A stretch of DNA of 64,000 bases. Source: Clostridium hydrogenum (lineage in GTDB: Bacteria; Bacillota; Clostridia; Clostridiales; Clostridiaceae). Shown here piece after piece: positions 53,619 through 62,864 of this stretch; the stretch's first letter is position 1; every line of letters starts with the position of its first letter. Below the pieces are notes generated by a model that saw nothing but the letters and a program-made list of their open reading frames with translations, had not been told where the DNA came from and did not search any database. The translations under genes were made by a program, and so were the position numbers. The stretch is taken from contig NZ_JAEACT010000003.1 of NCBI RefSeq assembly GCF_021432385.1, positions 62,001 through 126,000 of the forward strand, in the 5' to 3' direction.

Positions 53619-54470
53619 TCACTCCCCCTCTGCTGCAGATTTAGGTTCAACAAATACTCTTAAAACATCTCCAAGCTTATTAAAGGAATAGATAGTAAGA
53701 ACAATTAGTATTCCTGGCAAAATTGCCATATAAGGAGCATTTTGAAGATTGCTTTGAGCATTTTGAAGTAAACTTCCCCACGAAGACATCGGTTGTTGTA
53801 TTCCTATGCCAAGAAAGCTAAGTGAGGATTCTGTCATTATTGCATTTGCAATTCCAGTTGTCGCTGCTACTATTATGGTTGGGAAAACTGATGGTATAAT
53901 ATGTTTTATTATTATGCTCATTGAACCTTCACCTGTTGATACTGCATATAACACATATTCTCTTTCCTTAACCGATAGCGTTTCTGCACGGACAATTCTA
54001 GATATTTCCATCCACGTAAAAAAGCCAATAACAATTATTATTGTTCTAAAACCAGGCTTTAAAAAAATGCTAATAACCGTAACTAGAATCATCCAGGGTA
54101 TTGATGAAATTATATCTACAAGTCTCATCAAAAGATTATCTATTTTTCCGCCAAAGTATCCACTTACAGTTCCTACAAGAACGCCTATTGAGGTTGATAT
54201 AACCATAGCCAAAATACCAACTAAAAGAGAAACCCTACCTCCATAAATTGCTCTTGCAAGGTAATCACGCCCAAGTTCATCTGTTCCAAAAATATGCTGA
54301 AGCGAAGGCGCTTGGAGCATTATGCTTACATTTGTTTTGTTAGGGTCATATGGATATAAAAAAGCAAATATAGAAACTAAGGCTATAAGTGCGAGAAATA
54401 CAATTGAAAACAAGGCAATTTTATTGTGCTTAAGCTCCATTTTTACATTTTCTATTCTTCTGTTTTTCAT
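53619..54470 (-). CDS. oppC: Oligopeptide ABC transporter permease OppC-type
   Basis: A 283-residue membrane protein with about six helices: APSLQHIFGTDELGRDYLARAIYGGRVSL is the OppC/DppC signature, and SIIIKHIIPSVFPTIIV is the EAA loop. ATG 54470 follows GAGGTG; the in-frame GTG 54479 is inside that site and overlaps the oppB stop. Confidence 0.92.
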   Translation of the reverse strand: MKNRRIENVKMELKHNKIALFSIVFLALIALVSIFAFLYPYDPNKTNVSIMLQAPSLQHIFGTDELGRDYLARAIYGGRVSLLVGILAMVISTSIGVLVGTVSGYFGGKIDNLLMRLVDIISSIPWMILVTVISIFLKPGFRTIIIVIGFFTWMEISRIVRAETLSVKEREYVLYAVSTGEGSMSIIIKHIIPSVFPTIIVAATTGIANAIMTESSLSFLGIGIQQPMSSWGSLLQNAQSNLQNAPYMAILPGILIVLTIYSFNKLGDVLRVFVEPKSAAEGE

Positions 54471-54475
54471 TTGTA

Positions 54476-55429
54476 TCACCTCATTTCCTTAATCCTAGGA
54501 TCTGTTACAACATAAAGTATATCTGAAAGGAGATTACCAAGTATGACAAGAGTAGACGATAAAACCATAACTGCCATAACAACAGGATAATCTAAACCTT
54601 GAATTGCCTTAATAAAATAAGGTCCAACCCCTGGCCATCCAAATACAGTTTCAGTTATAAGTCCTCCTGTTATAAGCATAGGAAGTGCCATTCCAAGCTT
54701 AGTTATTATAGGTAGAAGCACATTTTTCAAAACATGCTTAAATAATATTTCAAATTTACTTGCTCCAAAAGCTTCTTGAACTACAACATAATCTTCCGAA
54801 AGTTGTCCAATTGTAGATGAACGAACATATCTTGTGTTTTCTGGCATAAATGCAAAGGTAAGTACAATAAACGGCATTATAAAATGCTCCAAAAAATCAA
54901 GTATAGAGTTTTCCATACCTATATTATGCATTCCAAGTATGGGCAAGACTCCTAATTTATATCCAAATATATAAACTAAAATCATAGCAAACCAAAAGGT
55001 TGGAATTGCTATTCCTATAGAACAAAATCCATCTATTATTTTATCTGCCCTCTTATTTTTATTGACTCCGGCCATAAGCCCCAAAATAACTGATAAAATA
55101 AGTGCACATAAATATGAAGGCAAAACCAAACTTATTGTAGCAGGTATTCTAGCAACTAAATCATTAAAAATACTTTCATGAGTAACTATTGAATATCCAA
55201 ATTGACCTGTTAATACACCCTTAAGCCAATATAGATATTGAATATAAGCCGGTTTATCAAAGCCATATTTTATTTTAATAAGCTCAACAGCTTTTTTTGA
55301 CATTTTAGGAGTTGTCATAGCATCTATTGCATTGTATGGGGCTAATTGTATAAGAGTAAAACATATTATAGAAATAATTATTAATAAAGGCACAGCTTGT
55401 GCTATTCTTTTTAAAATATACTTGAGCAA
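54476..55429 (-). CDS. oppB: Oligopeptide ABC transporter permease OppB-type
   Basis: A 317-residue membrane protein: YILKRIAQAVPLLIIISIICF at the start, YGFDKPAYIQYLYWLKGVLTGQFGYS and the EAA loop ASKFEILFKHVLKNVLLP. Starts at TTG 55429, eight bases behind GGAG; no ATG is suitably placed. Separated from oppA by a palindromic repeat. Confidence 0.92.
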   Translation of the reverse strand: MLKYILKRIAQAVPLLIIISIICFTLIQLAPYNAIDAMTTPKMSKKAVELIKIKYGFDKPAYIQYLYWLKGVLTGQFGYSIVTHESIFNDLVARIPATISLVLPSYLCALILSVILGLMAGVNKNKRADKIIDGFCSIGIAIPTFWFAMILVYIFGYKLGVLPILGMHNIGMENSILDFLEHFIMPFIVLTFAFMPENTRYVRSSTIGQLSEDYVVVQEAFGASKFEILFKHVLKNVLLPIITKLGMALPMLITGGLITETVFGWPGVGPYFIKAIQGLDYPVVMAVMVLSSTLVILGNLLSDILYVVTDPRIKEMR

Positions 55430-55465
55430 TTTTAACGCTCCTCTCCATTAAATAATAAAAAACTT

Positions 55466-55718
55466 AAATATTGCAAACTAAATCAATTCACAATTCACGA
55501 TGCACAATTCACAATGAGGGATGATTTTCCTCCGCTTTGCTATAGAAAATCTAAAAATTTATTTTTTAATTGCTTACGCAATAGCACCATTTATGGTGCT
55601 AAGCGAAGCTTATAATATTAAATTTAAGATTTGCCTGACGAAAGGAATGCAAATCATCCTTCATTGTGCATTGTGAACTGTGAATTGTGAATTGATTTAA
55701 TTGGTTCGCAATAATTTT
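55466..55718. repeat. Multi-branched palindrome, family A, long copy 2, between oppA and oppB
   Basis: Opposite orientation to the copy at 46608: its right heptamer arm equals the left arm of that copy and the reverse. Core hairpins ATTGCTTACGCAAT, AGCACCATTTATGGTGCT and TTGCCTGACGAAAGGAATGC; inner stem AAATTTATTTT / AAATTTAAGATTT. Ends ATATTGCAAAC and GTTCGCAATAATTTT. Being between the binding-protein gene and the permeases, it may set mRNA stability or reduce read-through. Confidence 0.85.
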
Positions 55719-55739
55719 ATAGTATGAACTTCAAATTAT

Positions 55740-57305
55740 TTATTTGTAATAAAGCTTCGACATATCCTCAAAAGTATATACTGGAACTAAGCTTGCATCT
55801 TTTATTCCACCAATTCTGTTATCAATAACAAGGACTCTGTTGTTGCTTAAAATTGGATAGAATACAGCATCATCTTGCATTAGTTTTTGTATCTGATTAT
55901 AAATTTCTTTTCTCTTTGTTTCATCAGTTTCAACTCTTCCTTCATCGAAAAGCTTATCTATTTCAGGATTTTTATAGTGCATATAATTTGAATCACTGTT
56001 TGATGTAAATAGTGAATTAAATGTATCTGGATCAATTCCCATTATATAGCCACCAAATACTAAATCAAAATCTGTTTGAACTTTTTTCATCTTTTCACTT
56101 AAAGCAGTTGGATCCATTCCTAAAAGTTCAACATCAATACCTACAGCTTTTAACTCTTGCTGAATTATGGCTGCCTGTTCTTGTTGAGCAACATTATTGT
56201 TTGTATATGCAAGTTTTAACTTTAAGCCTTTTACTCCTGATTTTTGGAGAAGTTCCTTAGCCTTTGTTAAACTGTAATTATATTTTTCTGCATCATTAGA
56301 TTTAAATTTACTTTCATTTGGAAGGAAAGTATATACTGGTTTTGCATACTTATCTGAAACATATGCAGCTTTTATTATTTCTTCTCTATTTAATGCATAT
56401 AATATAGCTTTTCTAACATCTTTGTTTTGAACTAATTTAGAACTTAAATTAAAGTCCATATATGCAACTCTACCTTCACCATATGGTATAACATCTAAAT
56501 TTTTATTTGCTTTTTGTATTTTACCTATATCTGCTGGTTGAACCACAAGTGCATTTAATTCGCCTTTTTCAAGAGCAAGTTGAGCAGTGTTAGCATCGCT
56601 TATTATACGATATACCACATTTTTAATTTTAGGTTTTCCTAGAAAATAATTTTCATTGGCTACAAGTTTAACATATTGTCCTGCTTTATATTCTGCTAAT
56701 TTATATGGGCCTGTACCAACTGGAGTCGCATTTTTAGAACTTTTTTCTATATTTCCTTCACCGTCATAAATGTGTTTTGGCATTATAAATATGTCTCCAA
56801 GCAGTTCTATAGCCGGTGTGCTTACTGTAGGCAAAGTAAATTTAACAGTATAATCATCGATTTTTTCAACTTTAACTGGTTTACCATTAAATATTAATTG
56901 ACTATAGGCCCATCCACCATTTGATTCTTTAAGCATTTGATCATATGTGAATACAACGTCATCCGCAGTAAATGGCTTACCATCACTCCACTTTACATTT
57001 TTCCTAAGTTTTGCAGTATAGCTTAAATGATCAGCTGAAGGAGTCATGCTTTCTGATAAAAAGTATTGAATTTTATCCGCATTATACATATATAGCGGAG
57101 AATAAAGAGCTTTTATTTCCATAAGCCCATATCTATCACTGGTAGTAATTACATTAACTGAATTTCCTGGATCACCATCTATACCATAAGTAAATGTATC
57201 CGGTTTAGTTGTACTTGCAGTGCCTTTATTTGATGCACAACCACTAAGCACCGTAGTTGCAATAAGCAATGCTGAAATAATAGTAGTAATTTTCTTTAAC
57301 TTCAT
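55740..57305 (-). CDS. oppA: Oligopeptide-binding lipoprotein OppA-type
   Basis: A 521-residue secreted lipoprotein: signal peptide with lipobox TTVLSGCAS (Cys near 22). Family 5 binding-protein signatures: YTAKLRKNVKWSDGKPFTADDVVFTYDQM and NATPVGTGPYKLAEYK. First gene of the opp operon. ATG 57305 follows AAGGGGG. Probably binds peptides; nickel or other ligands cannot be excluded. Confidence 0.93.
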   Translation of the reverse strand: MKLKKITTIISALLIATTVLSGCASNKGTASTTKPDTFTYGIDGDPGNSVNVITTSDRYGLMEIKALYSPLYMYNADKIQYFLSESMTPSADHLSYTAKLRKNVKWSDGKPFTADDVVFTYDQMLKESNGGWAYSQLIFNGKPVKVEKIDDYTVKFTLPTVSTPAIELLGDIFIMPKHIYDGEGNIEKSSKNATPVGTGPYKLAEYKAGQYVKLVANENYFLGKPKIKNVVYRIISDANTAQLALEKGELNALVVQPADIGKIQKANKNLDVIPYGEGRVAYMDFNLSSKLVQNKDVRKAILYALNREEIIKAAYVSDKYAKPVYTFLPNESKFKSNDAEKYNYSLTKAKELLQKSGVKGLKLKLAYTNNNVAQQEQAAIIQQELKAVGIDVELLGMDPTALSEKMKKVQTDFDLVFGGYIMGIDPDTFNSLFTSNSDSNYMHYKNPEIDKLFDEGRVETDETKRKEIYNQIQKLMQDDAVFYPILSNNRVLVIDNRIGGIKDASLVPVYTFEDMSKLYYK

Positions 57306-57471
57306 TTTTAGTCCCCCTTAAATAAAAATTTTTCTCTTGTTTTAGAGATAAACCTGTTAAAAATGGTTATCTATTGTAAATATTACTTTTCATATTTATT
57401 TACTAGGTTTTTATTTGCAAATTTTCATTAAATACTTTTCCAATATGATTAGTAATTTATTTATGTTTTAA

Positions 57472-57499
57472 ATTATATCATGCTTTCCTGTGATGTCAA
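57472..57499 (-). promoter_or_regulatory. Sigma-A promoter of the opp operon
   Basis: TTGACA (57499-57494), 16-base spacer, TATAAT (57477-57472) on the minus strand. The leader of about 160 bases contains an imperfect hairpin (AGATAACC / GGTTTATCT at about 57345-57371) just before the ribosome site. Nothing else is seen in 57306-57640. Confidence 0.85.
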
Positions 57500-57644
57500 T
57501 TACTTAATTAACTTTAAAATAATTTATACAAATATTACTGCATATTTATATAAAAATTAATATATTAGCAATTATATCCTACTATTTTTATCGGATTTTT
57601 TTTAATATATCGCTCATTACTAAAAACTTTTTTGCCTTTATAAA

Positions 57645-57687
57645 AAATCTAAGGGAGAATTCCTTGCTTATATTCTCCCTTAGATTT
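57645..57687 (-). terminator. Terminator behind the metY unit
   Basis: AAATCTAAGGGAGAAT and ATTCTCCCTTAGATTT form a sixteen-pair stem, with TTTTTA following on the minus strand. Confidence 0.92.
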
Positions 57688-57690
57688 AAT

Positions 57691-58526
57691 CTATAATCCG
57701 CATTTTTTAAACGCTTGTTTTAAATCATTTATTATGTCGTCTGCATCCTCCAATCCAACACTAAACCTAAGATGACCAGCTTTAAATTCTTCAGGATAAA
57801 AATGATTTCTTTCGTCATTAGGTCCTGTGTAAACAATTAAGCTTTCATCATGTCCAATTGAAACTGCTGAAATAATAATTTTAAGTGAATTTACAAATTT
57901 ATTATGTGTTTCAACATCAGCTTTAAGCCCAAAAGCAATTACACCCGAATACATACTCATTTGTTTTTTTGCAATTTCATGCTGCGGATGACTCTTAAGA
58001 CCTGGATATGAAACAAATTTTACTGCCGGATGACCTTCAAGAAATTCTGCAATTTTAAGTGCACTTTCGCTGTGTTGTCTCATACGAAGCGGCAATGTTA
58101 CAACTCCCCTCATAATTAACCATGCGTTAAATGGACTTAAGTTGCCTCTATTCCATACTTCTTTGGAAAATACTCATTTAGTAATCTGTAAACTGCAATA
58201 TACGAAACATTTGAGCATATGACATGTGAATCTTTATCCAAAAATGTAAAGAATACTCCTGCCAAAGCTGCAACACCACTGGCCAATACAACGCAGTCTT
58301 CTCCCCCCTCGAGAGCTGACAATCTTTCTTGAAGATATAATTGGTTTGCTGATGTTGTTCTTGTATAAATCACATTATTAGGATTGCTCCAATTAAGTGT
58401 TGACGCATCATCTGGAAGCCTATAACTATTTGCCATAGTTATAGGTCTTCTTATAGCACCAGTTTCTTTATCAATATCATTACCAACGTGAATACATTTA
58501 GTTAAAAATTTAATTTCGTCTGCCAC
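57691..58526 (-). pseudogene. Broken Cys/Met-metabolism PLP enzyme (cystathionine gamma-lyase/synthase type)
   Basis: Two fragments of one gene. The upstream part (58526-58137, start GTG 58526 behind AAGGTGG) covers the N-terminal 129 residues up to YFPKKYGIEAT. The downstream part (reading LSPFNAWLIMRG from about 58138 to 57691) covers the C-terminal 150 or so. The middle, about 120 residues including the PLP-binding Lys, is deleted and the frame shifts at 58137. Intact relatives have about 400 residues. It cannot be an active enzyme. It lies behind metY under the same SAM-I riboswitch. Confidence 0.88.
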
Positions 58527-58547
58527 TGAATAGCCCACCTTCCACTT

Positions 58548-58590
58548 AAAGTCAATTCACAATGCACAATTAATGAATCAAATTCAAATT
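58548..58590. repeat. Relic of a heptamer-arm repeat
   Basis: CAATTCACAATGCACAATTA followed by ATGAATCAAATTCAAATTG: one arm of family A only, between metY and the broken PLP-enzyme gene. Confidence 0.5.
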
Positions 58591-58596
58591 GTTTTA

Positions 58597-59883
<1,287 letters not shown>

Positions 59884-60039
59884 TCATTTCTCCTTTATTC
59901 CGAATTATTCAAAAATTAAAAATATTTTTTTTAGAATGATACTATTAATCTTATTATAAATAAATTATCTTAAATTATAGAAAATATTTGCCCCCCCTTA
60001 TTAAAATACTTCCGAGAATTGAAGCAACTTATCTATGTA

Positions 60040-60072
60040 AAATAAAAATCCTCTTCGCTTATGAAGAGGATT
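60040..60072 (-). terminator. Terminator of the metY SAM-I riboswitch
   Basis: AATCCTCTTC and GAAGAGGATT around a six-base loop, followed by TTTTATTTT on the minus strand. About 160 bases of AT-rich leader with no other clear feature separate it from metY. Confidence 0.9.
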
Positions 60073-60104
60073 AATTTACTATACACTACTAGACTAAATC
60101 ACCC

Positions 60105-60211
60105 TCTTATCTCTCAAAACTTAATTTGCAGGAATTAACACCATACATTCAAATGAAAAATGCTGGTTGTTGGGTTTCATAGGGCCAGTCCCTCCACCAC
60201 TCTAGATAAGA
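60105..60211 (-). ncRNA. SAM-I riboswitch (S box) of metY
   Basis: On the minus strand: closing helix CTTATCT/AGATAAG, GAGTGGTGGAGGGACTGGCC, CTATGAAACCCAACAACC and GGTGTTAATTCC. All core elements of the aptamer are present. Confidence 0.96.
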
Positions 60212-60278
60212 TTGAATAAAATATTCATTTTTCGATTCCTAGTATTCAAATAGGAATTACTAATTTCCTTATGTTTAA

Positions 60279-60306
60279 ATTATAGCATGTTTTAACAACA
60301 TGTCAA
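60279..60306 (-). promoter_or_regulatory. Sigma-A promoter of the metY unit
   Basis: TTGACA (60306-60301), 16-base spacer, TATAAT (60284-60279) on the minus strand, about 70 bases before the aptamer. Confidence 0.88.
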
Positions 60307-60339
60307 TATACTTTTATAAAAATAAATTTATTATTTTAT

Positions 60340-61473
60340 TTATTCATAAGTTCCCTTAACTAGCACCTCTTCATTAAGCATCATTACCTTACCTTTTGCT
60401 ATGACAGAATCTATATTCAATTCTTTATCAAGTATCAATAAATCAGCATCACTATCTACAGCTATAATTCCTTTTTTAGGATAGAGCTCTAAAGCTTTTG
60501 CTACATTTGAAGTAACAAGTGGCAATATATCTTCTGGCTGTATATTTCTTTCTTTTATAAATCTTTTTATTGTTTCATGCAAATTAGTTATTTTCGCAGC
60601 TTCAATACCTATCATTTCTTTTTTATCATTCCACTTAGGCATGCTTCCATTAGAATCTGAGCTCATTGTCATTCTATCTTTTGGAACTTTCTCACCCATT
60701 TCTACAACAAAATTAAGAAAATCCTCTGAAGATCTATTAGCTGTAAAATCTATATATCCCCCCAAAGCAGCAAATTTAACAGCATCCTCTTCATAGTGTC
60801 TACTAATATGTGTTGGTCTAAGATGTTTTATTGGCAAATCGCTTTCTTCTAATAATTCAAAGAGTAACTTTAATTTATTTTTTCCACTACCTAAATGAAA
60901 ATGTACCACGCCTGGTTTTCCACTAATCAAACCCGCAAGTCTAACTTCAGAAACCAATCTTATAAGTTCCTCTTTTGTTATATTGGAACATCTATGATCC
61001 GAAATTGCAAGCTTAACTCCTATTACTTCATTTATGTATGCAATATCCTTTTGAACACTACCTGTAAGTGTTATGGATGGATATTCATAAGATCCCGTCA
61101 AGCAATAAGCTGTAATCCCCTCTTCATTAAGGGCTTTAGTCTTAGCCACTAAATTTTCTACACTTCTTGTTATTGCATCTGTACCAAGAAGCCCGACTAA
61201 AGTTGTAACACCACCTTTAATACAACTTGATACATTTATTTCTGGTACTCTTGTTGTAAAACCACCTTCTCCACCGCCGCCTACTACATGCACATGCTGA
61301 TCAATATAACCTGGAAATACTATTTTGCCTGTACCATCCACTATTTTTATGTTTTTCACATTTATATTTATATCTTTATCTAAATCTACTATTTTATCAT
61401 TACAAATTAAAATATCTTTACATCCTAAATCCTTGGGACTATATACCCTTACATTTTTAATTAATATAAACAT
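60340..61473 (-). CDS. iadA: Isoaspartyl dipeptidase (beta-aspartyl-peptidase)
   Basis: A 377-residue amidohydrolase-superfamily enzyme that cleaves dipeptides with isoaspartate at the N terminus. Metal-site and family motifs: FPGYIDQHVHVVGGGGEGGF, GVTTLVGLLGTDAITR, TGSYEYPSITLTGSV, KLAISDHR, RPTHISRH and MSSDSNGSMP. ATG 61473 is chosen because AAGGAAG lies upstream; the longer frame to 61545 overlaps the neighbouring gene and has no site. Confidence 0.9.
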   Translation of the reverse strand: MFILIKNVRVYSPKDLGCKDILICNDKIVDLDKDININVKNIKIVDGTGKIVFPGYIDQHVHVVGGGGEGGFTTRVPEINVSSCIKGGVTTLVGLLGTDAITRSVENLVAKTKALNEEGITAYCLTGSYEYPSITLTGSVQKDIAYINEVIGVKLAISDHRCSNITKEELIRLVSEVRLAGLISGKPGVVHFHLGSGKNKLKLLFELLEESDLPIKHLRPTHISRHYEEDAVKFAALGGYIDFTANRSSEDFLNFVVEMGEKVPKDRMTMSSDSNGSMPKWNDKKEMIGIEAAKITNLHETIKRFIKERNIQPEDILPLVTSNVAKALELYPKKGIIAVDSDADLLILDKELNIDSVIAKGKVMMLNEEVLVKGTYE

Positions 61474-61522
61474 TGCAAACACTTCCTTATCTAACTGAAT
61501 TCTAAAACAAGCCATATATTTT

Positions 61523-62698
61523 TTATTGTATTCTAAGAATATCAACTTTATCCTTAACGTTAAATATCAAAGCAGTCCCATCACTATTCCACTTTGGTGT
61601 AATAATATTATTTCTAAACATTCCATCATAAACCTTAGTTAATTTTCCTGTTTTTAAATCCAAAATATTTAACGCACCATCCTGCATTAATGCCGCCCTA
61701 TCTCCATCCCGTGTCACATCACACAGAATTGTGTTAGTTTTATAACTATATTCTCCATTCTTAACTCCATTACTATCAAAACAAATTAATTTTGTTTCAT
61801 TACCAATATAATCTAATATATATGTTCCACTTCTATTTACAAAGTAGTTAATAGAAAATCCTTTACTTCTATAAATCTCCTTCATTTCATTTGTTTTAAC
61901 ATTAACATAATAATAAGTAGATTTATTTGTTGCATTATTCACGTATGAACCACTCTGGCACATTACAAAATTGCCCGAAACATCATTAAATAAAACCTTA
62001 ATATTCAAATTATATGCTGGCCACGCCGAATATGTAGAACCAGAGGTCTTAAAATAGCCCGTCTTATATATAGTTCCGTCTACATTTTCAACAATCCATT
62101 TATTTTTTTCATTTGGATAATATACAAACAACTTATCTTTATCAATCCAACTATAATTTGCTTGTTGGTCTTTATATTCTGTTTTAAAATCTGTAATTTC
62201 TCCTGTAGCTAAATTTAATATCTTAACACTTCTACTAAAAAGCTTGCCAGAATTCAAATCCTTTTTCCATTCATCACTGCCTACTTTGGGCATATATTTC
62301 GGTTCCACATAAATTACATATTTTTTATCAGGAGAAATCTTTATATCTCCCCAATCCGAAGTTACATTTTTGAAATCTCTTGTATTTCCCGTATTAATAT
62401 TATAAATACTTAAATAGTAATTATAATATTTAAACTTTGGTGAATTTATATCCTGCTGTTCTCCCTTTTTATTTAAAGTTAAAATTTCATTATCGCTTAC
62501 CCAGTCTAAAGCTTGATCAATTGATAAAGAATTAATCTTAAAGCTATCCGTTTTCGGTTGATTTTTTGCTGCCGAATAATTTAAAAGTAAAATATTATCT
62601 TTATTAGCATTGGCCGATATTTTATTATACCCAACCCCTATGCTAGTACACAAAATAGCACCTACAATTATAATTCCTGCTGCTTTTTTATTTATCAT
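61523..62698 (-). CDS. Secreted or membrane-anchored TolB-like beta-propeller protein
   Basis: A 391-residue protein with an N-terminal hydrophobic segment (about 5-25, AAGIIIVGAILCTSIGVGY). The rest has repeats of the type IKISPDKKYVIYVEPKY, SWIDKDKLFVYYP, VTRDGDRAALMQDGALNILDLKTGKLTKVYDG-like and PKWNSDGTALIFNVKDKVDIL, the WD40/TolB propeller pattern. ATG 62698 has GGAGG twelve bases upstream, rather far. It follows a histidine kinase gene and may serve as its extracellular accessory. Function unknown. Confidence 0.65.
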   Translation of the reverse strand: MINKKAAGIIIVGAILCTSIGVGYNKISANANKDNILLLNYSAAKNQPKTDSFKINSLSIDQALDWVSDNEILTLNKKGEQQDINSPKFKYYNYYLSIYNINTGNTRDFKNVTSDWGDIKISPDKKYVIYVEPKYMPKVGSDEWKKDLNSGKLFSRSVKILNLATGEITDFKTEYKDQQANYSWIDKDKLFVYYPNEKNKWIVENVDGTIYKTGYFKTSGSTYSAWPAYNLNIKVLFNDVSGNFVMCQSGSYVNNATNKSTYYYVNVKTNEMKEIYRSKGFSINYFVNRSGTYILDYIGNETKLICFDSNGVKNGEYSYKTNTILCDVTRDGDRAALMQDGALNILDLKTGKLTKVYDGMFRNNIITPKWNSDGTALIFNVKDKVDILRIQ

Positions 62699-62714
62699 AA
62701 TACCGCTCTGCCTC

Positions 62715-62864
62715 CAATGTAAACTTATAGATAGACAACTTGAAACATTGAAATTACACATGCCAAGTTTATCCTTGGAAACTGGGATTTATCTTAGTCG
62801 ACAGTTGATAATTTATCAGAATGAATTTGGCATTAGAAATTTTAATTTTTCAAATGGTTTATCT
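62715..62864. repeat. Core-deleted family B repeat relic
   Basis: ACTTGAAACATTGAAATTAC, ATGCCAAGTTTATCC on the left; AGAATGAATTTGGCATTAGA and AATTTTTCAAATGGTTTATC on the right. These are the outer arms of the elements at 21297 and 11990 without the heptamer arrays and core. Confidence 0.6.
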
